The position numbers and the translations under genes were made by a program. 64,000 nucleotides of DNA, taken from JALYUM01 sp036688685 (GTDB lineage Bacteria; Pseudomonadota; Gammaproteobacteria; Burkholderiales; Burkholderiaceae_D). The stretch spans positions 186,001 through 250,000 of the forward strand of contig NZ_JAQQPS010000001.1 in the NCBI RefSeq assembly GCF_036688685.1, given 5' to 3'. Under the pieces are notes generated by a model. It did not search any database and had not been told where the DNA came from. It worked only from the letters and a program-made list of their open reading frames with translations. Positions 9,010-18,759 of this stretch are shown here, piece after piece (within the stretch, counting starts at the first letter, position 1; every line of letters begins with the position of its first letter).

Positions 9010-10404
9010 ATGACGGTCAATGACCTTCCCCTGATAGCGTTTTTTCAGCGGGTCCTCGATCCGCTGACGATCATGGGCAGCCTGTACGGATGCTGCCACT
9101 TGTATGGCGAGCCGTTCAATGGCTACGCGCTGGTGTTGATGATTCTGGCGTTCTTTGTGTCGTCCGCCATCTACCAGCACATCGACCCCTATCGCGCCTG
9201 GCGCAGTGGCCGCATGCCCGCCTACTGCCGCGCCATCGTGGGCGGTTGGGGCCTCAGTTGCGGCGTCCTGCTGCTGCTCGGGCATGCCAGCGGCCTGGGC
9301 GATCTGTATGACGAACGTGTGATCCTGGCCTGGTTCGTGGCCACGCCGCTGCTGCTGCTGGCCAGTCACCTGGCCGTGCGTGCCTGGCGCGGCCTGAAAC
9401 GCAGCCCGCAAGCGCGTGGCGCGCAGCTGCGCTCGGTGGTGGTGGTGGGCGTTAATGAAGTGGGGGTGAGATTTGCCGGCGTGTGCGAGCGCCAGGGCGA
9501 TCTGCTGCTGCAGATGCGCGGCTATTTCGACGACCGCATCGACATGCGCCACGGCGCCTCCGCGCTCCACCCGGTGCTGGGGCGCATGGCTGAACTGGCG
9601 GCGTATGTACGAGAGCAACATATCAAAATGATTTTCATCAGCCAGCCGCTGTCGGCGCAGCCGCGCATCCGGCGCCTGATCGATGAACTGGAAGACACCA
9701 CCGCCTCCGTGTATTTCCTGCCCGACGTCTACATCTTCGACCTGATGCAGGCCCGCTTCGACAATGTCGGCGGCATGCCGGTGATCGCCATTCGCGAGAC
9801 GCCCTTTGTTGGCGTCAACAGCGCCGTGAAACGCATCAGCGACGTGGTGCTGGCGCTGCTGATTCTGGTGCTGGTGGCGCCGCTGATGCTGGCGGTGGCC
9901 ATATGCGTGTGGGCCACGTCGCCCGGCCCGGTGATTTTCCGCCAGCGCCGCTACGGCTTGTATGGCGACGAAATCGTGGTCTACAAATTCCGCTCGATGA
10001 CGGTGGTCGAGGATGGCGGCGTGGTGACCCAGGCACGCGCGCGCGATGCCCGCCTGACACCGATCGGCGCTTTCTTGCGGCGCACCTCGCTGGACGAATT
10101 GCCGCAGTTCTGGAACGTGCTGCAGGGACGCATGAGCATTGTCGGACCGCGCCCGCACGCGGTGGCGCACAACGAGCAATATCGCAAGCTGATCAAGGGC
10201 TACATGCTGCGCCATAAAGTCAAACCCGGCATCACCGGCTGGGCGCAAGTGAACGGGCTGCGTGGCGAAACGTCAACGCTCGACAAGATGCAGGCGCGCG
10301 TGCGCTACGACCTCGACTACCTGCGCAGCTGGTCCCTGTGGCTCGACCTGTGGATCATCGTCAAGACCATCAAAGTGGTAATCACCCAACAAAACGCGCA
10401 CTGA
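9010..10404 (+). CDS. epsB: Undecaprenyl-phosphate glucose phosphotransferase (EpsB/WcaJ-type)
   Basis: 464 aa, 11 bp after epsL. The N-terminal half has several membrane helices and a CoA-binding-like nucleotide region (VVVVGVNEVGVRF, about 136-148). The C-terminal bacterial sugar transferase domain (about residues 275-464) carries VKRISDVVLAL, KFRSMTVVEDG, DELPQFWNVLQGRMSIVGPRPH and VKPGITGWAQVNGLRGE. It is a polyisoprenyl-phosphate hexose-1-phosphate transferase that loads the first sugar, usually glucose-1-P, onto undecaprenyl phosphate at the inner membrane. It therefore initiates repeat-unit assembly. Confidence 0.93.
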   Translation: MTVNDLPLIAFFQRVLDPLTIMGSLYGCCHLYGEPFNGYALVLMILAFFVSSAIYQHIDPYRAWRSGRMPAYCRAIVGGWGLSCGVLLLLGHASGLGDLYDERVILAWFVATPLLLLASHLAVRAWRGLKRSPQARGAQLRSVVVVGVNEVGVRFAGVCERQGDLLLQMRGYFDDRIDMRHGASALHPVLGRMAELAAYVREQHIKMIFISQPLSAQPRIRRLIDELEDTTASVYFLPDVYIFDLMQARFDNVGGMPVIAIRETPFVGVNSAVKRISDVVLALLILVLVAPLMLAVAICVWATSPGPVIFRQRRYGLYGDEIVVYKFRSMTVVEDGGVVTQARARDARLTPIGAFLRRTSLDELPQFWNVLQGRMSIVGPRPHAVAHNEQYRKLIKGYMLRHKVKPGITGWAQVNGLRGETSTLDKMQARVRYDLDYLRSWSLWLDLWIIVKTIKVVITQQNAH

Positions 10405-10551
10405 GAAGTGCACGCGCGCACGTCCAGAGTGGAAGTTTGGCGCACACCGGAGCTGCATCAAACAAACGTGCTCCTGTTCTTCTACGATCAAACAGCACCC
10501 GCCGACGCCCGGTGCTTGCCAGTCGGCCAACTTCATCGTGGGAGTAGCTTG

Positions 10552-11532
10552 ATGACCATGTCGCAACCCCGCATCTATGTCGCCGGCCATCGTGGCCTGG
10601 TCGGCTCGGCCATCGTGCGCACGCTGCGCGCGCGCGGCTACCAGCACATCGTCACGCGCGACCACGACGCGCTCGAACTGACCGAACAGGCGGCTGTGCG
10701 CCGTTTCTTCGACGAAGAGCGCATCGACCAGGTCTATCTCGCTGCCGCGAAGGTGGGCGGCATCCATGCCAACAATACCTATCCCGCCGAATTCATTTAC
10801 GACAACCTGATGGTACAAGCCAACGTCGCGCACGAAGCGTGGCGCCATGGCGTCGACAAGCTGCTGTTCCTCGGTTCCTCGTGCATCTACCCGCGCCTGG
10901 CGCAGCAGCCCATCCGCGAGGAATACCTCATGAACGGCGCGCTGGAACCGACCAACGAACCGTATGCCGTGGCAAAAATTGCCGGCATCAAGCTGTGCGA
11001 GAGCTACAACCGCCAGTACCACACCGACTTCCGCAGCGTCATGCCGACCAACCTGTATGGCCCGGGTGACAATTACCACCCCGATAACAGCCACGTTATC
11101 CCGGCGCTGGTGCGGCGCTTCCACGAAGCCAGATGCAGCGGCGCCGCCCAGGTCGCGATCTGGGGCAGCGGCCAGCCGCGCCGCGAATTCCTGTATGTCG
11201 ACGACATGGCGCAAGCCAGCGTGCACGTGATGGAATTGGCGCGCGCCGACTACGCCAGCCACACGGAACCCATGCATTCCCACATCAACGTCGGCAGCGG
11301 CACCGACATCACCATTGCCGAGGTCGCGCGCCTGATTGCCGAGGTGGTCGGCTATCAAGGCGCCATCACGTTCGACGCCAGCAAGCCCGATGGCACACCG
11401 CGCAAGCTGCTCGACGTGTCGAGGTTGACGGCGCTGGGCTGGCGCGCCAGCACGCCGCTGGCAGTTGGCTTGCGCTACGCCTACGGCGCTTTTCTCGCCA
11501 GCGCGCCGCAAACGGTGGAGGCGGCATGCTGA
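10552..11532 (+). CDS. fcl: GDP-L-fucose synthase (GDP-4-keto-6-deoxymannose epimerase/reductase)
   Basis: 326 aa. The start at 10552 has a GGAG Shine-Dalgarno 7 bp upstream. This is an SDR-fold enzyme: NAD(P) motif GHRGLVGSA near the N-terminus, LGSSCIYPR, and catalytic Tyr-Lys in [22 protein letters not shown] and [15 protein letters not shown] are family hallmarks. It converts GDP-4-keto-6-deoxy-D-mannose to GDP-L-fucose in the cytosol, implying fucose in the polysaccharide. The preceding enzyme, GDP-mannose 4,6-dehydratase, is not in this window. It ends overlapping epsD. Confidence 0.92.
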   Translation: MTMSQPRIYVAGHRGLVGSAIVRTLRARGYQHIVTRDHDALELTEQAAVRRFFDEERIDQVYLAAAKVGGIHANNTYPAEFIYDNLMVQANVAHEAWRHGVDKLLFLGSSCIYPRLAQQPIREEYLMNGALEPTNEPYAVAKIAGIKLCESYNRQYHTDFRSVMPTNLYGPGDNYHPDNSHVIPALVRRFHEARCSGAAQVAIWGSGQPRREFLYVDDMAQASVHVMELARADYASHTEPMHSHINVGSGTDITIAEVARLIAEVVGYQGAITFDASKPDGTPRKLLDVSRLTALGWRASTPLAVGLRYAYGAFLASAPQTVEAAC

Positions 11533-12470
11533 AGCGTCTTATTGTCGTACTCGCCAGTTTGCTGTGGCTGATCGCCTGTGGTCAGAAGCGGGCCGACGCG
11601 CCAGGCCAGGCGCTGGCCAGCGTCAACGGCGTCGAAATCACCGTCCTGCAACTCAATGACGAACTGGCCCGCGCCGGCGTCGGCGCCGCCAACGAGCAGG
11701 CGGCCAGCAAGCAGCTGTTGCAGGCCCTGATCGACCGCCAGTTGCTGCAGGCCGAAGCCGCGCGCGAAAAACTCGACCGCGATCCCAAAGTCATGCAGGC
11801 GATCGACCGCGCGCGTGCCTTGATCGTCGCGCAAGCCTGGCTGCAAAAGCGCGTCGGCAACCTGGCCCAGCCGACAACGCCCGACATCGACGCGTACTAC
11901 CACGCGCACCCGCAGTTTTTCGGCAGCCGCAAGCAGTTCGCGATGGACCAGTTGCAACTGCCGGCAAGCGGTTTGACGGCCAACCTGAAACGGGTGGTCG
12001 ACCATGCCAGCTCGCTCGATGACGTGACGACATGGCTCGTTGCGAACAAGGTGCCGGCCGGGCGCAGCCGTGTGACGCGCAGCACGGCCGACCTGGCGCC
12101 GGCACTGGCGACCAGGCTGCTGGCGATGCAGAAGGGCCAGGTGTTTGCGGTGCAGGAGGGCGAGCGGGCGCTGGTCATTGCCTTGCTCGATATTCAGGAC
12201 GCGCCGGTGACGCTGGCGCTGGCGCGGCCGCAGATTGCCCAATTCCTGATGAAGCAACGGCAAAAGGAGGTGGCCAGTACGGAACTGGCGCGCTTGCGGG
12301 CCACCGCCAAAATCGACTACTTGAACAAGACGCTGGAACAGGGGCCCGCTTCAGGCACGCCGGCCGCCACCGCCAAGCCTGCTGCCGCGCCGGTCGCGGC
12401 CGCTGCCGCTGCCAATACCACCGCCACCACCAATGCCGCACTCGAGCGCGGCGTGGCCGGCCTGAAATAA
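11526..12470 (+). CDS. epsD: EpsD family peptidyl-prolyl cis-trans isomerase, lipoprotein
   Basis: 314 aa, overlapping the fcl stop by 7 bases. The signal peptide has a lipobox LIAC (Cys about residue 18). A SurA-like N-terminal region ([15 protein letters not shown]) and a parvulin-type domain are partly recognisable ([15 protein letters not shown] onward). The Ala/Thr-rich tail is low complexity. It is probably lipid-anchored and assists folding of periplasmic or outer-membrane export components. Order epsD-E-F-G-xrtB matches known XrtB loci. Confidence 0.85.
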   Translation: MLKRLIVVLASLLWLIACGQKRADAPGQALASVNGVEITVLQLNDELARAGVGAANEQAASKQLLQALIDRQLLQAEAAREKLDRDPKVMQAIDRARALIVAQAWLQKRVGNLAQPTTPDIDAYYHAHPQFFGSRKQFAMDQLQLPASGLTANLKRVVDHASSLDDVTTWLVANKVPAGRSRVTRSTADLAPALATRLLAMQKGQVFAVQEGERALVIALLDIQDAPVTLALARPQIAQFLMKQRQKEVASTELARLRATAKIDYLNKTLEQGPASGTPAATAKPAAAPVAAAAAANTTATTNAALERGVAGLK

Positions 12471-12481
12471 GGAGCGCAAGC

Positions 12482-13270
12482 ATGCTGCGATTACGACACT
12501 GGATGATGACCACCGCGTTGCTGCTGTCGGTGGGCGTGGCCGGCGCCGCCGAGGTGCTGCTCGGGCCGGGCGACGTGGTGCGCATCGGCATTTACGGCAG
12601 CCCCGACATGGGCGTCGAAACGCGCGTCAGCGAAGCAGGCACCATCACCTTTCCTTTGCTCGGGCAGGTCGGGGTGGGCGGGCTGGCCGTGGCCGCAGCG
12701 GAGCGCAAGATTGCCAACCTGCTGGAAAGCGGCGGCTTCCTGAAAAAACCGCAAGTGAACATGATCATCACCAACCTGGCCAGCCAGCAGGTGTCGGTGC
12801 TGGGGCAGGTCAATCGCCCCGGCCGCTATCCGGTCGAAGGGCGGCGCAAGGTGCTTGATCTACTGGCCATGGCGGGGGGCATCGGTGTCGACGGCGGCGA
12901 CGTGGTCAGCCTGGTGCGTACGCGCAACGGCGTGGCGCAGCGCGATACGCTCGACGTGGTCGACATGGTGCGCAAGGGTGAATTGACGGGCGACATCGAT
13001 GTGGCCGGCGGCGACGTCATTTATGTAGAGAGGGCGCCGCGCGCGTACATCGTGGGTGAAGTCCAGCGGCCCGGTCCGTTCCGGCTGGAACGCGCCATGA
13101 CCGTCCAGCAGGCGCTGGCGGCCGGTGGCGGCCTGAGCCCTCGCGGCAGCCTGCGCGGGTTGCGCATCACGCGCCGCGATGCTGGCGGCCACAGCAGCAC
13201 GATCGACGCGAGCATGAGCGACACGATCGAAGTCGACGACGTGATCACGGTACGCGAGAGCTGGTTCTGA
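12482..13270 (+). CDS. epsE: Polysaccharide export protein EpsE (Wza-like, SLBB)
   Basis: 262 aa; AAGGAG upstream of the ATG. A signal peptide (cleavage near GVAGA-AE) is followed by the Poly_export domain (LLGPGDVVRIGIYG, about 26-105). Two SLBB-type repeats follow (VSVLGQVNRPGRYPV and AYIVGEVQRPGPFRL). It would form or line the periplasmic/outer-membrane channel for the exopolysaccharide. There is no lipobox Cys, unlike classical Wza. Confidence 0.92.
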   Translation: MLRLRHWMMTTALLLSVGVAGAAEVLLGPGDVVRIGIYGSPDMGVETRVSEAGTITFPLLGQVGVGGLAVAAAERKIANLLESGGFLKKPQVNMIITNLASQQVSVLGQVNRPGRYPVEGRRKVLDLLAMAGGIGVDGGDVVSLVRTRNGVAQRDTLDVVDMVRKGELTGDIDVAGGDVIYVERAPRAYIVGEVQRPGPFRLERAMTVQQALAAGGGLSPRGSLRGLRITRRDAGGHSSTIDASMSDTIEVDDVITVRESWF

Positions 13271-13287
13271 GCCGGCACGAAGGAACG

Positions 13288-14694
13288 ATGATGAATGCCC
13301 GTCAATTCTGGTTCATCCTGGTGGCGCGCCGCACGCTGATCCTCGGCGTGCTGGCGGCATCGGTACTGCTGACCCTGGCCGTCAACCTGGTGCAGCCGAG
13401 CTCTTACAAGGCCACGGCCTCGGTGCTGCTCAATTACAAGGGCGTCGACCCGGTCACCGGCGCCACCACGCCCGGCCAGCTGCTGCCCGGGTACATGGCG
13501 ACCCAGATCGACATCATCGGCAGCAAACACGTCGCGCTGCGGGTCGTCGACAGCCTGAAGCTTGCCAGCAGCGCCGCCGTCAAGGACCAGTTTCTGTCTG
13601 CGGCCGAAGGCAAGGGTGATATCCGCGACTGGCTGGCCGATCTGCTGCGCAAAAAACTCGACATCCTGCCGTCGCGCGAAAGCAGCGTGGTCGACATCAG
13701 CTTTTCCGGCGCCGATCCGCAGTTTGCCGCCGTGGTTTCCAATGCCTTCGCCGAGGAGTACCAGCGCGCCAGTGTCGGCTTGAAAGTCGAGCCGATGAAA
13801 AAGACCTCGGCGTATTTCAACGAGCAAACCCGGCAGCTTCGCGACAACGTCGAAACTGCCCAGTCGCGCCTGTCGAAGTACCAGCAGGAAAAAGGCATCG
13901 TCAGCCTCGACAACAACCGCATCGATATCGAGCTGTCGCGCCTGAACGATCTGTCGGCGCAGCTGGTGGCGGCGCAAGCGGCCGTGATGGAGGCGTCGTC
14001 GCGCCAGCAGGTGGCCAGCGGCAGCACGGGCGCGTCGCCGGACGTCGCCAACAATGCCCTGATCCAGAGCCTGCGCATCAGCCTGGCGGCGGCGGAAGCG
14101 CGCTTTGCCGAAACGGCGCAGCGCCTCGCCCGCAACCATCCGCAGTACCAGTCGGCGCAGGCGGAGCTCACCCGCCTGCGCGACGAGCTGCGGGCGGCGA
14201 TGACGACGGTGGCGCGCAGTGTCGGCAGCAACGCCGATGTGCTGCGCCAGCGCGAGCAGGCCTTGAAGGTGGCGCTGGCGCAGCAGCACACGCGGGTGCT
14301 TGAGCTCAATCGCACCCGCGATGAATTGGGTGTTCTCATCAAGGACCTCGACAGCGCCCAGCGCGCCTTCGATGCAGCCTCTGCGCGCGCATTCCAGACC
14401 CGCATCGAGGCCCAGTCCGAACAGTCCGACATCGCGATCCTCAATCCGGCCGTGGCGCCGCTCGAGCCGGCGGCGCCGCGCGTGCTGCTCAACAGCCTGG
14501 CGGCGTGCATCATCGGGACCGTGCTGGGCGTGACGGCGGCGCTGGCGCGCGAATTCCAGCACCGGCCGGTGCGCTCCAGCGACGACCTGCTGGCGCTGGA
14601 CACGGTGCCGCTGTTGGGCACGATCAGCTGGCAAGCGGCGCCCCCGCCGCGCACGCTCAAAGCCCTGTTGCCAAAGCGCTTGCGCCTGACCTGA
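13288..14694 (+). CDS. epsF: Chain-length determinant protein EpsF (Wzz/PCP family)
   Basis: 468 aa. An N-terminal membrane helix (about 14-34) precedes a Wzz domain with typical SYKATASVLL. A long periplasmic coiled coil (about 165-350) follows, then a second membrane helix near residues 400-425 (LLNSLAACIIGTVLGVTAAL). A short cytoplasmic tail completes it. It is the polysaccharide co-polymerase partner of the EpsG kinase, which is encoded separately 12 bp downstream as in other XrtB loci. Confidence 0.92.
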   Translation: MMNARQFWFILVARRTLILGVLAASVLLTLAVNLVQPSSYKATASVLLNYKGVDPVTGATTPGQLLPGYMATQIDIIGSKHVALRVVDSLKLASSAAVKDQFLSAAEGKGDIRDWLADLLRKKLDILPSRESSVVDISFSGADPQFAAVVSNAFAEEYQRASVGLKVEPMKKTSAYFNEQTRQLRDNVETAQSRLSKYQQEKGIVSLDNNRIDIELSRLNDLSAQLVAAQAAVMEASSRQQVASGSTGASPDVANNALIQSLRISLAAAEARFAETAQRLARNHPQYQSAQAELTRLRDELRAAMTTVARSVGSNADVLRQREQALKVALAQQHTRVLELNRTRDELGVLIKDLDSAQRAFDAASARAFQTRIEAQSEQSDIAILNPAVAPLEPAAPRVLLNSLAACIIGTVLGVTAALAREFQHRPVRSSDDLLALDTVPLLGTISWQAAPPPRTLKALLPKRLRLT

Positions 14695-14706
14695 ACGGAG
14701 CCCCCC

Positions 14707-15639
14707 ATGCACCTACCTTTTCCTTCCACGCATGGCCCCGAGGACAACATGGCGTCAGCGGGCGGTGCGGCCTGTGCCGACCCGTTTGCGGACACCCGCA
14801 TCGGGATCCTGCTGCAGCTGGCCGGCAAGCTGACGGCAGAGAACGCGGAGCGGGTGGCAAGAACGCAGCATGAACTCGGGTTGCGGTTCGGCGATGCCGC
14901 GATGCGCCTGGGACTGGTCAACCAGGAAGACATTGACACGATCGTCGCGCGCCAGTTCGCGTACCCGGTGGCGACCAGCGGCGCCAGTACGCTGTCGCCC
15001 CGCCTGGTGGCGGCATTTCATCCCGCCAGCCCGCAGGGCGACACGCTGCGCGCCATCCGCAGCCAGTTGCTGCTGCGCTGGTTCGGCGCCGGCCGGCACG
15101 CGCTGGCCATCAGCGGCGCCGGGACGGGCGACGCCGGCAGCTTACTGGCGGCCAACCTGGCACTGGTGTTTGCGCAGCTCGGTCAACGCACCTTGCTGGT
15201 CGACGCCAACCTGCGCAATGGCGTCCAGCATGCACTGTTCGGCATGCACGGACGCGGCGCACGGGCCGGCCGTGCGGCCGCGGGGCTGTCGGATCTGCTT
15301 GCAGGCCGCGCCGGGCACGATGCCATCGCGCCCGTGCCCGGCTTCGATGCGCTGGCGCTGCTGGGCGCCGGCACGGTGCCGCCCAACCCGCAGGAATTGC
15401 TCGAACGTGCCAGCTTCGGCAAGCTGCATGCGCAACTGGGTCAGCAATACGACGTGGTGCTATACGACGTTGCGCCCACAAGTTACGGTGCCGAAGCGCT
15501 GGCGGTCGCCGCCCACGCCGGTGCGGCCTTGCTGGTGGCGCAAAAGGACGTCACGCAGGTGGCGGCCCTGAAGCGCCTGGTGCAGCAGATGGCCGGCGCG
15601 CAGGTGGCCGTGATCGGTTCAGTGCTGGTGGAGGCATGA
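14707..15639 (+). CDS. epsG: EpsG-type BY-kinase-like protein with a degenerate P-loop
   Basis: 310 aa; GGAG 6 bp before the ATG. The N-terminal 100 residues resemble the EpsG/GspE-N-like module (KLTAENAERV, MRLGLVNQEDID). The ParA/BY-kinase fold follows: SLLAANLALVFAQLG, Walker A' TLLVDANLRN (Asp166), NPQELLERASF, and Walker B VLYDVAP (Asp254). The Walker A reads GDAGS (141-145), where family members have GEGRS or GEGKS, so the nucleotide-contacting Lys/Arg is replaced by Gly144. Kinase activity is doubtful. No C-terminal Tyr cluster is seen. It normally modulates chain length with EpsF. Confidence 0.87.
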   Translation: MHLPFPSTHGPEDNMASAGGAACADPFADTRIGILLQLAGKLTAENAERVARTQHELGLRFGDAAMRLGLVNQEDIDTIVARQFAYPVATSGASTLSPRLVAAFHPASPQGDTLRAIRSQLLLRWFGAGRHALAISGAGTGDAGSLLAANLALVFAQLGQRTLLVDANLRNGVQHALFGMHGRGARAGRAAAGLSDLLAGRAGHDAIAPVPGFDALALLGAGTVPPNPQELLERASFGKLHAQLGQQYDVVLYDVAPTSYGAEALAVAAHAGAALLVAQKDVTQVAALKRLVQQMAGAQVAVIGSVLVEA

Positions 15640-16544
15640 TGCCGGACAATACCCAGGCGCTGGCGCTGCCGGTCTCCTTGCCCGCCCGGCTGCGTGCGGC
15701 GGCGGGGCAGTGGTGGCCGGTCTGGGCCGGACTGGCGCTGTTGTTCGTGCCGACCCTGGTCGATTTGCTGCACGGCGCCTGGGCCACCGAGGAGCAGGGC
15801 CACGGCCCGATCATCCTGGGTCTGGCGCTGTGGCTGCTCTGGCGCAAATGGCCGGCCGTCATGGCCGCGGCGCTGCCCGATGGCGCCACCCATGGCACGC
15901 CCGCTGCCGCCAGCATGCCCTTGCTGCTCGGTCTGATGCTGTACCTGCTCGGTCGTTCCCAGCACATCCTGATGTTCGAAATTGGCGCCATGCCCGTGTT
16001 GCTGGCGGCGCTGGTGTGGCTCGGCTTCGGTGGCGCGGCGCTGCGCGCGACCTGGTTCGCCTTCTTTTTCATGTTGTTCATGGTGCCGCTGCCGGGCGAA
16101 CTGGTGGCAGTGTTGACCTTGCCGATGAAAATGGCGGTGTCGTACGCGACCGAAACGCTGCTCTTTGCGGCGGGCTATCCGATCAGCCGCGCAGGCGTCA
16201 TTTTGCAGATCGGCCAATATCAGTTGCTGGTTGCCGACGCCTGTGCCGGCCTGCAGACTTTGCTGACGCTCGAGGCGCTCGGCCTGTTCTATCTGAACCT
16301 GAAACCGCATGCGTCGACGCTGCGCAATGTCGCGCTGGCCTTGCTGATCGTCCCGATTTCGTTCACCGCCAACGTGATCCGGGTGATCGTCCTGACCCTG
16401 ATCACGTATCACGCAGGCGCGGCAGCCGGGCAGGGCTTCCTGCACGGCTTCGCCGGCATCGTCCTGTTCCTGACGGCACTCTGCCTGATCCTGGCGGCCG
16501 ATTCCGTGCTGCAGTGGCACACTGGCCGGCGGGATGCCCCATGA
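15636..16544 (+). CDS. xrtB: Exosortase B (XrtB)
   Basis: 302 aa, overlapping epsG by ATGA. It is a polytopic inner-membrane protein with about eight helices. The exosortase catalytic residues are all present: Cys203 in ADACAGLQ, Arg249 in ANVIRV and His270 in FLHGFAGI. Exosortases are predicted transpeptidases that recognise PEP-CTERM tails; two such proteins are in this window. Its neighbours (epsE-F-G before, epsI after) define the B subtype. Confidence 0.95.
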   Translation: MMPDNTQALALPVSLPARLRAAAGQWWPVWAGLALLFVPTLVDLLHGAWATEEQGHGPIILGLALWLLWRKWPAVMAAALPDGATHGTPAAASMPLLLGLMLYLLGRSQHILMFEIGAMPVLLAALVWLGFGGAALRATWFAFFFMLFMVPLPGELVAVLTLPMKMAVSYATETLLFAAGYPISRAGVILQIGQYQLLVADACAGLQTLLTLEALGLFYLNLKPHASTLRNVALALLIVPISFTANVIRVIVLTLITYHAGAAAGQGFLHGFAGIVLFLTALCLILAADSVLQWHTGRRDAP

Positions 16545-17230
16545 AACGCCAGCTGCGCATCAACGTCATGGTGGGCGTGGCGATGGCGCTCACGGCCGTT
16601 GCCACGCGGGCGCTGACGCCCTCGGCCATGCTTGCCGACACGCGTGCCCGGTTCGACCTGGCCGCAGCGATTCCCACCCAGTTCGCCGGCTGGTCGATCG
16701 ACACCACGATCGCGCCGGTGGCGCCCAACCCCGACAGCCAGGCGGCGCTGGACCGGATCTATGACCAGACCCTGGCGCGCACGTATGTCGACGCCAACGG
16801 CCAGCGCGTGATGCTGTCGATTGCCTACGGCGGCGACCAGAGCAAGGCATTGCAACTTCACCTGCCGGAGGTGTGTTACGTCGCGCAGGGTTTTCAGATC
16901 GTCCAGAAAGGCGAGGGCCTGCTGGCCACCGGCTTTGGCAGCTTGCCGGTCAGGCGCCTGGTCGCGCGCGCGGACATGCGCAACGAACCGATCACCTACT
17001 GGATCACCGTGGGTGACCAGGCCACCCGCGCCGGCTTCGCCCAAAAATTCCAGTTGCTGGCCTACGGCTTGTCCGGCCAGATTCCCGATGGGATGCTGGT
17101 CCGGGTCTCCACCATCGACACGGACGCCAGCGCCGCCTACCGCGTTCAGGATGGCTTTGCGGCCGCCTTGCTCGCTGCCCTGGCGCCGCAGTCACGCACG
17201 CGCCTGCTAGGCAAGCCAGCCGGGCGCTGA
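16541..17230 (+). CDS. epsI: Exosortase B-associated protein EpsI
   Basis: 229 aa, overlapping xrtB by ATGA. An N-terminal hydrophobic segment acts as signal or anchor. The EpsI domain includes PTQFAGW, LSIAYGGDQSKALQLHLPEVCYVAQGF and NEPITYWITVG. Members occur next to, or fused to, exosortases and are probably periplasmic. The conserved HLPEVCY motif (with Cys) is characteristic of the family. Biochemical function is unknown. Confidence 0.92.
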   Translation: MKRQLRINVMVGVAMALTAVATRALTPSAMLADTRARFDLAAAIPTQFAGWSIDTTIAPVAPNPDSQAALDRIYDQTLARTYVDANGQRVMLSIAYGGDQSKALQLHLPEVCYVAQGFQIVQKGEGLLATGFGSLPVRRLVARADMRNEPITYWITVGDQATRAGFAQKFQLLAYGLSGQIPDGMLVRVSTIDTDASAAYRVQDGFAAALLAALAPQSRTRLLGKPAGR

Positions 17231-17235
17231 CACCC

Positions 17236-18759
17236 ATGGCCGATCTGTTGTCCTGGTTGTTTTTTTTCCTTCCCTTCATGGCGGTGGCAGCGATCGCCGT
17301 GCTGGCCGTGGTCGGCATCGGCGTGGGCGTGGTCTGTCCGCGCGTCCTCGCCTATCTTTATATGGCGATTTTTTTCGCGTTCAATTCGACCAGCTACGGC
17401 AGCCTGTCGCTGTTCGCGACCGGCGGCGTGTACAGCCGCGGTTCCGGGTTGCTGCTGTTCCCACTTGTGCTGTGGTGCGTGCTGGGCGCCTGGTGCTGCG
17501 CCCGCGCCAGCGCCGCTTTTGCCGGCCAGGCGCCGCCGGCGTGCACCCTGCGGCCGTGGTTCGGCGGCTGGCTGGTCTTGCTGGTGCTGCACGTGGGGGC
17601 CGCGCTGGCCAGCGGCGTGAAGGTGGCGGCGGCGCTGGCGCCCAGCGGCTTCACCAACATCGCCTGGATGGCGCCGCCGATTTTCTTGCTGTTGCTGACT
17701 TTTCGGACCCGTGCCCATGCCATCGAGCTGATGCGCTTCATCATGCTGGCCGGCCTGGCGCGCGCACTGTTCGGCCTGGTGCGCTGGGCGGCGCTCGGGG
17801 GCGACCCCAATAATGTGTATGCCAACCGCAACGCAATCCCCATCAAGCTGACGTTTTTCGACATCAACGACAGTTTGCTGTGCTGCCTGGCACTGACCAT
17901 CGCGGTGCTGCACCTGGTCCGGCCCGGCGTCGGTGCCGCACCAAGCCCGCGCCCGGCCACGGCGTGGCTGGCGCTGGCGTGGTGCACCTTGCTGGCCACA
18001 AGCCTGTGCATCCTGCTGTCCTACCGCCGCACTGCGTGGATCGGGTTGGCACTGGCCGGCCTCGTGATCGCCTGGCGCTTTCCGTGGCGGCGCCGGCTGC
18101 AGTTGCTGGCGCTGGGCCTGCCGCCGCTGGCTCTCGCGATTGGCGTCCTGCTGGCCCGGCGTTTTGCCCAAAGCAGCCAGCAAGGTTTGAACCGTCTGGT
18201 GTACGACATGCAGTCGCGCCAGTTCGGCGCCGAGAGCGAACGGGTGCTGGAACTGAAGCTGGCGCTGGCCGACTTCCTGGCCCATCCGCTGACCGGTATC
18301 GGCGCCTGGGGCCGCTACGCCGGCTTCGAACACATTTCCTGGCAAGCCAACCCGGACGGTGGCCTGTTCGTCCACAGCGGCGTGCTTCACATTGCCCTCA
18401 AGGCTGGCTTGCCCGGGCTGGTTTTGCTGGCCGGCCTGGCCTGGGCGTGCATGCGCGCCAGCCGCGCGGCCCTGGCGCCCGATCCGACCGGCGTGACCGG
18501 CGTGACCGGCGACCGGCACGCGCGCGGCGCCTGCCTTGCACTGGCCAGCGCCGGGGTGGCCGGGCTCGCTTTCATGCTGCCGGACATCCTGGTTGGCACG
18601 CCGGTGCCGCAAGTGCGCACCACCCAGATGCTGGCCATCTGCATGGCCTTGCCGTTTATCGCCCTGCAGGCCGGGCGCACTGCGCGCCAGCCAGGGCGCG
18701 GCAGCGACACTGCCGCCTGCCGACCCGCGGCGCCGCTACCCGTGGCCGTGCCGCCATGA
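17236..18759 (+). CDS. O-antigen ligase/Wzy-type polysaccharide polymerase
   Basis: 507 aa with around ten to twelve hydrophobic helices. The Wzy_C/O-antigen ligase signature lies near HPLTGIGAWGRYAGFEH (about residues 350-366). SYRRTAWIGLA and a large periplasmic loop precede it. In this locus it most likely polymerises the repeat unit in the periplasm, although the same family includes ligases. A 9-bp tandem repeat encodes TGVTGVTG near codon 420. It overlaps the flippase gene by ATGA. Confidence 0.85.
   Translation: MADLLSWLFFFLPFMAVAAIAVLAVVGIGVGVVCPRVLAYLYMAIFFAFNSTSYGSLSLFATGGVYSRGSGLLLFPLVLWCVLGAWCCARASAAFAGQAPPACTLRPWFGGWLVLLVLHVGAALASGVKVAAALAPSGFTNIAWMAPPIFLLLLTFRTRAHAIELMRFIMLAGLARALFGLVRWAALGGDPNNVYANRNAIPIKLTFFDINDSLLCCLALTIAVLHLVRPGVGAAPSPRPATAWLALAWCTLLATSLCILLSYRRTAWIGLALAGLVIAWRFPWRRRLQLLALGLPPLALAIGVLLARRFAQSSQQGLNRLVYDMQSRQFGAESERVLELKLALADFLAHPLTGIGAWGRYAGFEHISWQANPDGGLFVHSGVLHIALKAGLPGLVLLAGLAWACMRASRAALAPDPTGVTGVTGDRHARGACLALASAGVAGLAFMLPDILVGTPVPQVRTTQMLAICMALPFIALQAGRTARQPGRGSDTAACRPAAPLPVAVPP

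Noticed and set aside
18482..18512. Tandem 9-bp repeat in the polymerase gene as a possible phase-variation or CRISPR-like element
   Set aside because: Only about three units, in frame, encoding TGVTGVTG; a change in copy number would not shift the frame. No CRISPR arrays are visible in the window.
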